From positions 434,001-498,000 of the forward strand of contig CAYFKJ010000001.1 in assembly GCA_964343605.1 (NCBI GenBank): a stretch of DNA of 64,000 nt. The letters run 5' to 3'. The notes under the pieces were generated by a model. The model did no database searches and was not told the origin of the DNA. It was given only the letters and a program-made list of their open reading frames with translations. This DNA comes from CAYFKJ01 sp964343605. Its GTDB lineage: Bacteria > Pseudomonadota > Alphaproteobacteria > UBA2966. Each line of letters begins with the position of its first letter. Within the stretch, counting starts at the first letter, position 1. Positions 44,005 through 53,180 of the stretch are shown piece after piece. Both the position numbers and the translations under genes were made by a program.

Positions 44005-44958
44005 GTGTCAGAACGAATGCTTATCAGCGTTATTACTCCGTGCCTCAACGAGCGTGACAATATTGAACTTTGTCGCGACAGAGTGCGCGAAGTTTTCACA
44101 AAATCTCTCCCGGATTGCGACTATGAGCATATTTTTGCCGACAATCTGTCGCTGGATGGGTCACGCGATATCCTGAGAGAACTCGCCGACAATGACCCCA
44201 AAGTGAAGGTTATTTTCAATAGCCGAAACTTTGGGCCCGACGCGAGCATGCTCAATGCTTTGCGACGAACGCGCGGCGACGCAGTGATGGTCATGATCCC
44301 GGCGGACCTTCAAGATCCGCCTGAGTTGATCCCGGAATTCATTTCCAATTGGAAAGCCGGTTTTAAAGTGGTTTATGGCGTGCGGAAAAATCGCGAGGAG
44401 ACGCTTGTCATGAAAAGGCTGAGATCAGCCTTTTACTGGGCGGTTTCACTGTTGTCGTCGGTGGAAATTCCAAGAAACGTTGGCGATTATCAATTGATAG
44501 ACCGGGCGGTTGTATCCGCACTCAGCCGGTATGATGATCGAAGACCTTACCTCCGGGGCATGATCGCGAGCTGCGGTTTCCCTTCCGTTGGTATCGAATA
44601 CGACGTCGAAAACCGGACGGGAGGGGTGTCGACAAACAACATCTGGAGACTCATGGACCAAGGCCTGAACGGCTTGATTTCGTTCAGCACCCTACCACTC
44701 AGAATTTGCATGGCTGCCGGGGTGGTTATTTCCTTTGTAAGCCTGCTGTATGCGTGCGTTTCGTTTGTCGAAAATTTGATTTACTACCGTGAAATATCCG
44801 CCCCCGGAATCCCCACGTTGATTGTCGCGCTTTTTTTCTTCGGCGGTGTACAATTGTTTTTCCTAGGCGTGATGGGAGAATACGTTTCCGCTATTCACTC
44901 TCAAGTTCGGCGCAGGCCGATGGTGATCGAAGAAGAGATCATTAATTTTGACGATTAG
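44005..44958 (+). CDS. Family 2 polyprenyl-phosphate glycosyltransferase (ArnC/GtrB-like), copy 1
   Basis: A 317-residue GT-A enzyme with two C-terminal membrane helices (about 235-262 and 269-295). Catalytic motifs are ISVITPCLNERDNIEL, FADNLSLDGSRDIL, MIPADLQDPPELI (the metal-binding DLQDP) near 98-110, and LPLRICMAAG leading into the membrane part. It loads a sugar onto undecaprenyl phosphate at the cytoplasmic face. A paralogue with the same plan is at 54406. The start is a GTG at 44005; an ATG four codons later also fits. No GtrA-type flippase is next to it. Confidence 0.9.
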   Translation: MSERMLISVITPCLNERDNIELCRDRVREVFTKSLPDCDYEHIFADNLSLDGSRDILRELADNDPKVKVIFNSRNFGPDASMLNALRRTRGDAVMVMIPADLQDPPELIPEFISNWKAGFKVVYGVRKNREETLVMKRLRSAFYWAVSLLSSVEIPRNVGDYQLIDRAVVSALSRYDDRRPYLRGMIASCGFPSVGIEYDVENRTGGVSTNNIWRLMDQGLNGLISFSTLPLRICMAAGVVISFVSLLYACVSFVENLIYYREISAPGIPTLIVALFFFGGVQLFFLGVMGEYVSAIHSQVRRRPMVIEEEIINFDD

Positions 44959-44979
44959 ATTTGCCCATTTCCGCCTCTC

Positions 44980-45900
44980 CTAAACGATCTCAGCTCTTAG
45001 CCGTTCCGCCAAGCCTTCGGCGTCGAGCCGCAGCGAACGCCGCGCGGAAGCCTGACTGAGAACCAGATGTTTGTCATAGCCGGTTGTAGAGGCGACCGTG
45101 ACGCGGGCGCGTGCACCCTCCTGTGCCGCAACAACCTGGGAAACGGCAGCGCCAAGTCCACCGCTTCCCACGGCTTCCTCTGCCGTGAATATGTGTCGAT
45201 ATCGATGCGAGGCTTCGACAATTCCTTTTTCGTCGATCGGATTGAGCCAAGGGGAACTCCATACCGCAACTTCGGTGCCTTCTGAAGCGAGAAGCTTTGC
45301 CGCTCCCATGGCCTCGGCAACCAACTCCCCCGTTGCAATTATCAAAATGTCTCCGCCGTCCCTGAGGCGCACAAACATTCCTCTTTGCATGGATATTTCC
45401 GCATCATGAACGGCAACTTGGCCACCTTTGCCCAAACGCAGGTACGCGGGGCCCGCCGCCTTGAGAGCGGTGCGGACGGCTTGTCGCGCCTCCGTATCGT
45501 CTGCCGGCGAAATGACGTCGATGTCGCCCAAGCCGCAAATCACTGAAATATCTTCAACGCCGTGATGCGTGTAACCCTGCGCGCCGTACGCAAAGCCGCC
45601 CCCCACCCCGACAAGCGTGACATTGAGTCCATGATAGACAATGTCGTTTCTGATTTGCTCGAGGCAGCGCAGCGTCGCAAAATTAACGATGGAGTAGGTG
45701 ACGACGCGCATTCCCGACAGCGCCAAACCAGCAGCCATGCCCACCATGTTTTGCTCCGCCACACCGACATTGATGAAGCGGTCTGCAAATCTTTCGACGT
45801 ATGGATCCAAAACAGAATATCCGAGATCACCAGTAAGGAGCCACAGACTGGGATCCCGCTCAGCCGCCAGACAGAGCTCGTCAACAAATGCCCGCCTCAC
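44980..45900 (-). CDS. Transketolase, C-terminal subunit (split form)
   Basis: A 306-residue subunit holding the pyrimidine-binding (INVGVAEQNMVGMAAGLAL) and C-terminal domains of transketolase. ThDP-dependent enzymes need both subunits; the N-terminal one is encoded just upstream. The GTG at 45900 overlaps that gene's stop (GTGA), and a longer reading to 45966 would lie inside it. The pair sits inside a polysaccharide locus and may make a ketose or branched sugar precursor rather than serve the pentose phosphate pathway, though a housekeeping role is not excluded. Confidence 0.9.
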   Translation of the reverse strand: MRRAFVDELCLAAERDPSLWLLTGDLGYSVLDPYVERFADRFINVGVAEQNMVGMAAGLALSGMRVVTYSIVNFATLRCLEQIRNDIVYHGLNVTLVGVGGGFAYGAQGYTHHGVEDISVICGLGDIDVISPADDTEARQAVRTALKAAGPAYLRLGKGGQVAVHDAEISMQRGMFVRLRDGGDILIIATGELVAEAMGAAKLLASEGTEVAVWSSPWLNPIDEKGIVEASHRYRHIFTAEEAVGSGGLGAAVSQVVAAQEGARARVTVASTTGYDKHLVLSQASARRSLRLDAEGLAERLRAEIV

Positions 45901-46739
45901 GCAGCCTCCTCGATCTCGGCCAGCGCCGCCGCCAATTGGTCGGCGTCTGGCGATCGATAATGCCATTCAAGTCTATCTTCCATGAACGAAACGCCCTTCC
46001 CTTTGACGGTTCTGGCCAAAATCACTTTTGGTTTGTTATCCGGAATCTCTGTCACCGCCGTGTGAATTGCCAGGTGATCGTGGCCGTCCAATTCAACGGT
46101 TTCCCAACCAAATGCTTCCCATTTGGCAGCCAGCGGATTCAAATCCAGGACGTCGGATACCCGTCCTAGGCCTTGAAGGCCGTTGCAGTCCACAATCGCA
46201 GTCAAGTTGGGAATTCCGCGATGACCCGCGAATAGGGCAGCTTCCCACGTTGCCCCCTCGTCTAGTTCACCGTCACTTAACAACGCGAAAGTTCGCGAGC
46301 CGTTGCCTTTCGAATGCGCGGCCAAAGCCATTCCAATTGCAATCGACAGGCCATGCCCTAGGGATCCGGTCGATACCTCTACTCCCGGAACGTCTTTGTG
46401 GGATATGTGGCCGGCGAGCGGTTGATGATCGTCGCAATAATGAGACAGCCATTCGACAGGGAAAAAGTCCCTCTCAGCGAGCACGGCGTACAGTGCCGCG
46501 GCCCCGTGTCCCTTGCTCAGTACAAACAGATCCCGGTCCGCGAAATCGGGATCTTCCGAATCCACATTCATGACGCCGCCATACAGTACGGCAAGAATAT
46601 CCGCCATCGACAAGCAGGTTCCTATATGTGACGTATTCGCATAGGCTGTCATGCGCAATGCGTGACATCTTATTTTCCCTGCCAGTATTCTTGTGAAGGA
46701 AATAGTATCGGTGGCATCACTCAAATTGACTCGCCCCAT
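45897..46739 (-). CDS. Transketolase, N-terminal subunit (split form)
   Basis: A 280-residue ThDP-binding subunit. LSKGHGAAALYAVLAE near 73-88, the TGSLGHGLSIAIGMAL block and the ThDP/metal motif SDGELDEGATWEAAL...NLTAIVDCNG (GD-type, with an S in place of the first G) are typical of split transketolases. It partners the subunit encoded downstream through a four-base overlap. The start is the ATG at 46739; the 274 bases upstream, before a divergent gene, should contain its promoter. Split transketolases in glycan loci are uncommon enough to note. Confidence 0.9.
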   Translation of the reverse strand: MGRVNLSDATDTISFTRILAGKIRCHALRMTAYANTSHIGTCLSMADILAVLYGGVMNVDSEDPDFADRDLFVLSKGHGAAALYAVLAERDFFPVEWLSHYCDDHQPLAGHISHKDVPGVEVSTGSLGHGLSIAIGMALAAHSKGNGSRTFALLSDGELDEGATWEAALFAGHRGIPNLTAIVDCNGLQGLGRVSDVLDLNPLAAKWEAFGWETVELDGHDHLAIHTAVTEIPDNKPKVILARTVKGKGVSFMEDRLEWHYRSPDADQLAAALAEIEEAA

Positions 46740-47013
46740 TCATGAAGAATCTGAAAATAAGCCGTAAATGAAATTCAGTACGGCAACTTCTATCTTCTAT
46801 CATTTGATTGTCTGTTGAAACAATCCGATAATCGGCAAATGAGACCCCATCCGGCAGATTTGCGGATCTCTCCCTCAACCCACCAGGAAAATTCCACTTC
46901 TTGAATTGCGACATACTGCACTCAACACCAATGCACGTTTTTCCCCCACCCCTTCGTCTTTTGACAACTGAAATCTAACGGCAGAGTAGCGATCCTTGTG
47001 AGGCGTCATCCCC
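46740..47013. promoter_or_regulatory. Divergent intergenic region
   Basis: This AT-rich 274-base stretch separates the transketolase pair (minus) from the phosphatase-superfamily gene at 47014 (plus). Short overlapping minus-strand frames were not accepted as genes. Promoters for both sides are expected here, without a clear consensus that I can point to. Confidence 0.4.
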
Positions 47014-48618
47014 ATGCTTTCAATGACAAACAATAAATCTGAATTTTGGCGTATCGCCATTCTGATCTGTTGCTTCGGACTGTGGCCGTTGATTGCTTTC
47101 GCCGCAACTAATGTCGGCGAAAACATCGAATACGATCGTATTGCCCTGTACGCCGCTGCGAATATCGTATTGCCCCTGCTGTTCTTGTCGCCGTTGCACT
47201 TTCTCAGCCGCGGTTCAGGTGGGGAGAGGGTGTATTACCTCTATCCACTCGTCATTGTCGGTTTCTACTTTTTTTCCGACATTGTTAGCGTCCTGGCTGA
47301 ATTCGGGTTTTCGCGCTACCGCCATAGCCTGCCAATTATTGCGGGTGTCTTTGGCGTCCTGGGTTTTGCCATATGGCGCTGGTCAAAAAGTAAGGTTTTC
47401 CGGATTCTCGTGGTCGCCATCGGCGGCGCGGTATTTGTCGTTGCGAGTGGAAATTTGGCGTTCGTTTCTGCGGCACTTTACTTCAAAGGCACCCACGACC
47501 AACCGAGTGCAGGCGGAAAGAACGTAAAATCATCCCCTGTGCTGGTAAAAATTCCCAAGCCGGAGTTTTTGGGAACCGGCGCACGGCCCGCCAGACGGCC
47601 GAATGTGTATTTCATCTTGCCCGATGCGCACGTTAGTCCACACGTTTTGCGCACGGAATTCGGATACGAACCTTCTGCCTTCCTCGCCGGCATGAGAAAT
47701 TTGGGCTTCAAAGTCTACGACCGGAGTTGGTCCAACTATCCGGCAACCGTAACGTCGGTCTCGAGCACCTTGTCCATGCAATACCTCTATCGGCCGGACA
47801 ATTTGGAACAACGCGATGGCCTTAAAGCGATAGATGGAAAAATTGTTCTAGGGGCGAATCGCGTTGTGGAGGCCTTTCTCGATCGAGGTTACAAATATGT
47901 CCGCGTGCCGGGTGGGTTCATCACGTTGCTGAATTGCAGCCATTATGTCGATCACTGCATCGAGAAACCGAGGGGTTTTTTCGATATCGGCGGCACCGAT
48001 ATGATCCTGCTCAATCAAACGCCCATTCCCGTGATCGTGCAAACATTGTTCCGGACATTTGTCTGGACCAGTCGAATTACGGAATTTCCGGATTTTGAGG
48101 AAATACTGCCCATCGACGTCGAAGGCCCGTTTTTTTTGGTGTTTCACGCGATGTCACCCCACAGTCCAAACAGATTTACGGCCGACTGCAAACCCCGAAA
48201 CGTATTTGAAGACGCCTCGGAAACCCTTTATTTGGAACAGGTCAAGTGCGTCGACAACCAAATTCTGGCAGCCGTTAAGCGCCTGGTCGAAATCGATCCG
48301 GACGCTATCGTCGTCATACAGTCGGATCACGGGTATTGGGCCGCTGAACAGCATGAAACGCCGATGCTTGAGTGGTCGGAGCGGAGCAAACGAATATCCA
48401 TGTCGTTTTTTGGTGCTTATAAACTACCCGTCGAGTGCGCCGATCTGTTGCCGCCGGAGATGTCTCAGGTAAATGCATTCAGACTGGTCTTTGGATGTAT
48501 CGACGGTGAGGCAAAACCGTTGTTGGAAAACAAATACTATTTGCCGATATGGCTTCACCATCCGGAAGCAGAAAATGAAATCCACCGTTGGTTTCCCGAG
48601 CGAGACGCATCGAGATAG
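47014..48618 (+). CDS. Membrane-anchored alkaline-phosphatase-superfamily (sulfatase-like) protein 2
   Basis: A 534-residue protein with about five N-terminal membrane helices (to about residue 155), then an extracytoplasmic domain. VYFILPDAHVSPHVL marks the first metal site (with P-D-A-H where many have DG), SNYPATVTSVSSTLSMQYLY the Thr-nucleophile helix, FHAMSPHSP the middle block and VVIQSDHGYWA the second metal site. The plan matches the protein at 39874; together they suggest two phospho- or sulfo-ester acting enzymes on the periplasmic face. It lies 39 bases before the TagF-like gene and may belong to the same unit. ATG codons at residues 1 and 4 are both possible starts. Confidence 0.82.
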   Translation: MLSMTNNKSEFWRIAILICCFGLWPLIAFAATNVGENIEYDRIALYAAANIVLPLLFLSPLHFLSRGSGGERVYYLYPLVIVGFYFFSDIVSVLAEFGFSRYRHSLPIIAGVFGVLGFAIWRWSKSKVFRILVVAIGGAVFVVASGNLAFVSAALYFKGTHDQPSAGGKNVKSSPVLVKIPKPEFLGTGARPARRPNVYFILPDAHVSPHVLRTEFGYEPSAFLAGMRNLGFKVYDRSWSNYPATVTSVSSTLSMQYLYRPDNLEQRDGLKAIDGKIVLGANRVVEAFLDRGYKYVRVPGGFITLLNCSHYVDHCIEKPRGFFDIGGTDMILLNQTPIPVIVQTLFRTFVWTSRITEFPDFEEILPIDVEGPFFLVFHAMSPHSPNRFTADCKPRNVFEDASETLYLEQVKCVDNQILAAVKRLVEIDPDAIVVIQSDHGYWAAEQHETPMLEWSERSKRISMSFFGAYKLPVECADLLPPEMSQVNAFRLVFGCIDGEAKPLLENKYYLPIWLHHPEAENEIHRWFPERDASR

Positions 48619-48657
48619 TTAGGCCGTGAATCATCTGCAGCTAGAGGCTGACCCGTC

Positions 48658-49815
48658 GTGTTGACATCCGGGAAGCGAATTTTTCGCGATTGGAAGACGC
48701 TCAGGAAATTTGGTGCGTTGAATAATAGCGCCCGAGACCTGATTGTGTTTTGCGATTCCCCGGGCATGGCCGTTCACCTCGATCCGATCATTGATCACTT
48801 GCGGGCGGTTTTTGGCGTCGAATTAGCATATTTCTGCACGGATCCGAGCGATCCGAGGGTTCACCGCCGGGTTGACGGATTCAATGGCTTTTGTCTCGAA
48901 AGCTCCATCTTTCAACAATGGTTCTTCAAAAGCTTGGATGCTCGCCTCTTCCTCACGACGACGCCAGACCTTGGCGGCGGCGGATTTCCTCGTTCCGTCA
49001 ACAACGTGCACTACGCCTATGTTCATCACTCCATGGTGAGTACCCACATGATCTATCGGCCGGCGGCGTTCGATCATTTCGACACCGTATTCTGTTGCGG
49101 TCCCCATCACGAGAAGGAAATTCGGGCACGCGAAAATTCCCTCGATTTACCTGAAAAGTCTCTCCCGCCGCATGGCAGCGCCCGGCTCGACGAGCTTTTG
49201 AATGCAGTTCACCGGAAGCCTGCCTCCGCCAAAACGCGTCAAGTGTTGATAGCCCCTTCTTGGGGGCCGACCGGCTTGCTGGAGACTTGCGGAGTGGATG
49301 TGGTTGGGAGTTTTGTCGAGGCGGAATGGGACGTCTGGTTGCGGCCCCATCCGGAAACTCTTCGTCGAACCCCCAAGGTCCTGGACGAGCTTGTGTATCG
49401 ATTTCGTGATAACGGCCGCTTTCACTATGCACCCGACGTTTCGTCGATGGAGGCCATGCTGACAAGCCAAATCATGGTAAGTGACTGGTCCGGCGCCGCT
49501 TTGGAATTTGCCTTGGGACTGGAGCGACCTGTTATTTTCGTTGACGTCCCCAGAAAGGTGAACAATCCCGAATACGAAGCGCTTGGGATTGAGCCAATTG
49601 AGGTAGGTCTTCGGTCAAAAATCGGCAAAATCGTTGGTCTTCCGGATATTGGCGATATCGCGGCACATGCCGCGGATTTGACCTCAGAGGATTGGCGGCA
49701 ACGCTGTCAGGAAGTTCGCCATCGGCATATTTTTAATCCCGGTAACAGCACCCCAGCCGTCGCCCAATTGATCGCCGAACTACTCGGATTGAAAGGCTTA
49801 GCCGACGATTCGTAA
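48658..49815 (+). CDS. CDP-glycerol glycerophosphotransferase-like protein (TagF/TagB family)
   Basis: A 385-residue GT-B-fold enzyme of the family that polymerises or primes glycerol phosphate in teichoic acids and some Gram-negative capsules, using CDP-glycerol. Visible elements are VHHSMVSTHMIYRP near 122-135, HGSARLDELLNAV, LIAPSWGPTGLLE, LRPHPETL and the family-wide VSDWSGAALEFALGLERPVIFVD near the C-terminus. It starts with a GTG at 48658. No CDP-glycerol synthetase is in the window, so the donor is unclear; the only CDP-linked donor pathway seen nearby is that for phosphoramidate. Either use is an inference. Confidence 0.83.
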   Translation: MLTSGKRIFRDWKTLRKFGALNNSARDLIVFCDSPGMAVHLDPIIDHLRAVFGVELAYFCTDPSDPRVHRRVDGFNGFCLESSIFQQWFFKSLDARLFLTTTPDLGGGGFPRSVNNVHYAYVHHSMVSTHMIYRPAAFDHFDTVFCCGPHHEKEIRARENSLDLPEKSLPPHGSARLDELLNAVHRKPASAKTRQVLIAPSWGPTGLLETCGVDVVGSFVEAEWDVWLRPHPETLRRTPKVLDELVYRFRDNGRFHYAPDVSSMEAMLTSQIMVSDWSGAALEFALGLERPVIFVDVPRKVNNPEYEALGIEPIEVGLRSKIGKIVGLPDIGDIAAHAADLTSEDWRQRCQEVRHRHIFNPGNSTPAVAQLIAELLGLKGLADDS

Positions 49816-49889
49816 ACGACTCTTGAAGAGTTCGGGACATTGTGTAATACCACCATTCAACGTCGAGACTCCACCTCAGGGTATCAACC

Positions 49890-50126
49890 ATGAAGCTGAA
49901 TATTTGCTTGACCGTCTTGATCGCGCTGGTGCCGACATCCGCGCTCGCATATATCGAGCCGGGCTCGGCGCTCATGGTAACGCAAATTATTATTGGCGCC
50001 CTAATCGGTGGAGTGGTAACCCTAAAGTTGTATTGGCAGCGGATCAAAGACAAATTCTTTGACGGCCCGAATGGAAAAAACGGCGGTCGGCAAACCGGCG
50101 CAATGTCGGGAGACGGCGACGATTGA
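49890..50126 (+). CDS. Small exported membrane protein (YIDPGT-like)
   Basis: A 78-residue protein with a signal peptide (residues 1-20, cleavage likely after ALA) and one membrane helix (about 26-46) followed by a basic-then-acidic tail. The block YIEPGSALMVTQIIIGALIGG resembles a widespread small protein with a YIDPGTGS-type motif found beside sulfatase-like and polysaccharide genes. No catalytic residues. It probably sits in the inner membrane with its tail inside. It lies 74 bases after the TagF-like gene and is convergent with the deacetylase gene. Confidence 0.75.
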   Translation: MKLNICLTVLIALVPTSALAYIEPGSALMVTQIIIGALIGGVVTLKLYWQRIKDKFFDGPNGKNGGRQTGAMSGDGDD

Positions 50127-50142
50127 GCACGATCGGGACGCT

Positions 50143-51012
50143 TTACACCCGAAACCTCGAAATACTCAAGTTGGCCGAATCCAGGATTTCGAGAAACTCC
50201 GCACTCATGAAAAACTGATGTTCCACGGTTCTCTGATCGGTCAAGGAATCCGCCCTTCTAAGCTCGTCATCGACAAACCCCGGGTGGCACATGATTAATC
50301 CGTTTGGCTTTTGCCCATCACAAAATTTCGCAAATAGATCGGCATACGGGACCTGCCCTGAAAAATCATAGACTCCGGCGAAAACGCTGTTGGTTCGCAA
50401 GCCCAGTGCAGAACACCGGCGCCTCAATCCTGCACCGATACCGCCAATAACCAGAGATCGCACTGGAGAAATTCCCCGCTTTGCGATGCGTCCTAATGAG
50501 TCTCCGCAAATCCTGACGTATTTGGGGCCCTGCAGACGATTTGCCGCGATTTCGAGCATGGCATTTCGGATCGTCGGCAATTGGTGGATGTGGTGATGTC
50601 CGTCTACAAAGTCCGGCTGCCGTCCCGTTGCATCCTCGAATGCGTCAAACTGGCGCTCGAACTCGTCTCTTATTTCCGGGTAGTTCAAGCGCCCGAGGAA
50701 GGCCGACTTCATCAGCTTTCCCAAAGGCGGCAGCCGCCCCCCGGGAGCAAGATCAGGTAGTCGCGATAAGGCCTCCTGATCCGTCAGCGTCAGATGAAGC
50801 CCCACGTCCACAACGCTTGAAACATCGGCCAAAGCCGGTGCAAGGTCACGCCAATGCCGACTTACCGTCATGCAGCTAGTCGCAGATAAGCGTCCGTTTT
50901 CACAAAGCGCCAAGACAGATTCGCTCACCCCCGGCGCTATACCATAGTCATCTGCGCAAAGAACTAGAGGAACGCTGACACGATCTTCGATGGAGCCGGG
51001 TGAAGCGGACAT
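50143..51012 (-). CDS. YdjC/ChbG/HpnK-family carbohydrate deacetylase
   Basis: A 289-residue metal-dependent deacetylase. LCADDYGIAPGV near 18-29 (metal-binding Asp pair), DVGLHLTLT near 89-97 and FVDGHHHIHQLP near 135-146 (His metal ligands) are the family signatures; the C-terminal MCHPGFVDDELRRADSLTD is typical of the HpnK/hopanoid-type and ChbG-type enzymes. The substrate is probably an N-acetylated sugar on a lipid or glycan intermediate. It lies eight bases after the methyltransferase at 51021 on the same strand. Confidence 0.88.
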   Translation of the reverse strand: MSASPGSIEDRVSVPLVLCADDYGIAPGVSESVLALCENGRLSATSCMTVSRHWRDLAPALADVSSVVDVGLHLTLTDQEALSRLPDLAPGGRLPPLGKLMKSAFLGRLNYPEIRDEFERQFDAFEDATGRQPDFVDGHHHIHQLPTIRNAMLEIAANRLQGPKYVRICGDSLGRIAKRGISPVRSLVIGGIGAGLRRRCSALGLRTNSVFAGVYDFSGQVPYADLFAKFCDGQKPNGLIMCHPGFVDDELRRADSLTDQRTVEHQFFMSAEFLEILDSANLSISRFRV

Positions 51013-51020
51013 ACCCCGGT

Positions 51021-51716
51021 TCAGATTTCAAACGAAGTCATAAAGCAGCCAAACCGCATACCCGGATTTCGGATCGGTGTTATGCGCTTCTTGCCGTGGC
51101 GATCGGCGATCTCGCTCAACTCCGAAAGAGTATGATAATTCGGTTTGTATTTGCCGGTCCTATGGCCATAGGCCACGAATACATAGAGCATGTGAACCAT
51201 TCGCCAGAACGATAATCGTTTCTCGGAGAATGAATGCAGGAACTCCGCACCCTCGCTCAAACCAAATACCTTGTCGATTTCATCGTGGGTCAACCAATCC
51301 AGCAAACCCATTGAGAACACGATGTCGGCATCGACCTTTCCGATGTCGATCACCCCTCCCTGCATAAACTGTATCTTCTCGGACATCCCCGCTGCCGCCA
51401 CTCTTTCCTGGGCGGATTTGACGGCGCTGTCCGCAATATCAAATCCGAGATAGCTTTCCGCTCCCGCTTCGATCAAGCTTTCCGCCAGCAGGCCTGTTCC
51501 GCAGCCAACTTCGACGATCCTTTTTCCCGCCGCGCGCGGAATCAAGACGCGGCTCGCCGTAGCCATCCGTTCAGGCAGGCCACTGAATTTTCGCGCCAGT
51601 TCCTCAAGAAGACTACTCCCTTGCGCGCTATGGGAGTATCGGTCCTCTTCCCAACCGATTAGCTTCTCGTTCCAAAAATCACGGGGTTTGATCGTATTCG
51701 ATGGCAACTTGCTCAT
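51021..51716 (-). CDS. Class I SAM-dependent methyltransferase
   Basis: A 231-residue methyltransferase with motif I IVEVGCGTGLLAESL near 67-81, strand-2 LGFDIADSAVKSA, and MGLLDWLTHDEI in the motif IV region. It heads a two-gene unit with the deacetylase downstream, a pairing also seen at 28813/29481, and both methyltransferases have a G-L-(I/L)-D-(Y/W) block at the same point. That suggests related substrates, perhaps an amino sugar, but is not proof. The ATG at 51716 is divergent from the GT4 gene, with 294 bases between. Confidence 0.85.
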   Translation of the reverse strand: MSKLPSNTIKPRDFWNEKLIGWEEDRYSHSAQGSSLLEELARKFSGLPERMATASRVLIPRAAGKRIVEVGCGTGLLAESLIEAGAESYLGFDIADSAVKSAQERVAAAGMSEKIQFMQGGVIDIGKVDADIVFSMGLLDWLTHDEIDKVFGLSEGAEFLHSFSEKRLSFWRMVHMLYVFVAYGHRTGKYKPNYHTLSELSEIADRHGKKRITPIRNPGMRFGCFMTSFEI

Positions 51717-52010
51717 CCTTTTTTCTGATTGGGTGGTCGCTTTCGTTACGGCTGCGCAGCGTTAGCATAGAGACGGCATTATGTGCAAGTTGGGATACGC
51801 CGTCGGCCACGCCAAGGTCCTCTAATGGGACAAATTCCGACCGACTGCAGTGTCCGGACCGTGGCCGATCGCCTTTTCAAATGGGCGCACATGCGATATC
51901 AAACACCAATCAATCGACGCTCATCCAGGGGAATAATTTACCCTCTCGGCACCTCAGCCCTGTTCTCGTCGGTACAATCGAACCAATTGGCAGTCGGCCT
52001 TGGCCCCAAT
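51717..52010. promoter_or_regulatory. Divergent intergenic region
   Basis: These 294 bases separate the methyltransferase unit (minus) from the GT4 gene at 52011 (plus). The open frame that runs through it in phase with the GT4 has no family resemblance and is treated as non-coding. Promoters for both directions are likely. Confidence 0.4.
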
Positions 52011-53180
52011 ATGCGAACTCTACTTTTTGTCGTTAACGAAGCATACTTTTTCATGACGCATCGTTACGCTGTCGCGAAGGCGGCCGCGGATGCAGGTTAT
52101 GAAGTTCATGTGGCTGCCCCCAGCCATCACACATGGGCGCCAGCCAATTTTAGCGTCGATGAATTGGCCAGTTCGGGTTTCGAATGGCACGAACTTCCAC
52201 TTTCTCGCCGGGGAACCAATCCCTTTGAAGACCTGAAGACGCTCTACGCACTCATCAAATTGTTCAGGAAGCTGTCTCCTGAAGTCGTTCATCTAATGAC
52301 GATCAAGCCAATGCTGTACGGTGGCATTGCAGCTCGCCTGACGGGTATGCGGGCCGTCGTCGGAACCGTGACCGGCCTAGGTCAAATATTTGTCGAGCAA
52401 GGCCCCAAGGCAGCCCTGATACGATTTGTTGTCCGTATCCTCTACCGGCTTGCCATGGGGCATCCAAACATGTCGGTGATTGTTCAGAATCCGATGGATG
52501 GCGACGTACTCGTTTCCGCCAGAGCCGTCACCCGAGAGCATCTTCATTTGATTAAGGGGTCTGGCGTATCGTTGGACGAGTTCGAAAGAACTGATGACCC
52601 GGGTGGCCTTCCGGTCGTGATATTGGCGGCCCGGTTAATCTGGGAAAAGGGCGTCGGGGAATTTGTTGCGGCGGCTGAGAGAATTCAAGGTATGGGTGTG
52701 AACGCACGGTTTGTACTGGTTGGCGATACACACTCAGACAATCCCAGGGCCGTCCCGCCTGAGCAAATTCAGGAATGGTGCAACGCCGGCACTATCGAGT
52801 GGTGGGGCCGGAGGACCGATATGGCCGACATCCTGAGAAACTGCCATATCGTCTGTTTGCCAACCAGTTACGGTGAAGGCGTTCCGCGAATTCTCATCGA
52901 AGCGGCAGCCTCGGGCCGCCCGATCGTCTCCACCGACATTCCCGGTTGTCTTGAGGTTACCCGAAATGGCGAGACAGGCCTTGTTGTACCGGTCGGCAAC
53001 GTTGAGGCGCTAGCCGAGGCGCTGGCAACCCTTATTGCCGCCGCGGATACCAGAAACGAAATGGGCCGGAACGGCCGGCTGCTTGTGGAACGGGAATTGT
53101 CGGAAGAGATCGTCGTCCGAAAAACCTTGAGCGTTTATGAGGAGGTCGTTAAGAACTCTGCGCCGGCCATTGATCGATAA
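52011..53180 (+). CDS. Family 4 glycosyltransferase
   Basis: A 389-residue GT-B enzyme. The N-terminal half has LLFVVNEAYFFMTHRYAVA and VHLMTIKPMLYGGIAAR; the C-terminal half has ILAARLIWEKGVGEFVAAAE (phosphate-binding Arg/Lys region) and LPTSYGEGVPRILIEAAASGRPIVSTD with the catalytic ExxxxxxxE. It resembles the transferases that add the second sugar to undecaprenyl-linked GlcNAc in exopolysaccharide loci. The frame continues upstream to 51783, but those residues are basic, low-complexity and lack family features; the ATG at 52011 is chosen. Its last 46 bases overlap the convergent GT4 gene at 53135. Confidence 0.9.
   Translation: MRTLLFVVNEAYFFMTHRYAVAKAAADAGYEVHVAAPSHHTWAPANFSVDELASSGFEWHELPLSRRGTNPFEDLKTLYALIKLFRKLSPEVVHLMTIKPMLYGGIAARLTGMRAVVGTVTGLGQIFVEQGPKAALIRFVVRILYRLAMGHPNMSVIVQNPMDGDVLVSARAVTREHLHLIKGSGVSLDEFERTDDPGGLPVVILAARLIWEKGVGEFVAAAERIQGMGVNARFVLVGDTHSDNPRAVPPEQIQEWCNAGTIEWWGRRTDMADILRNCHIVCLPTSYGEGVPRILIEAAASGRPIVSTDIPGCLEVTRNGETGLVVPVGNVEALAEALATLIAAADTRNEMGRNGRLLVERELSEEIVVRKTLSVYEEVVKNSAPAIDR

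Noticed and set aside
51783..52010. Upstream extension of the GT4 protein
   Set aside because: Basic, low-complexity codons with no family match; the GT4 fold begins at the ATG at 52011.
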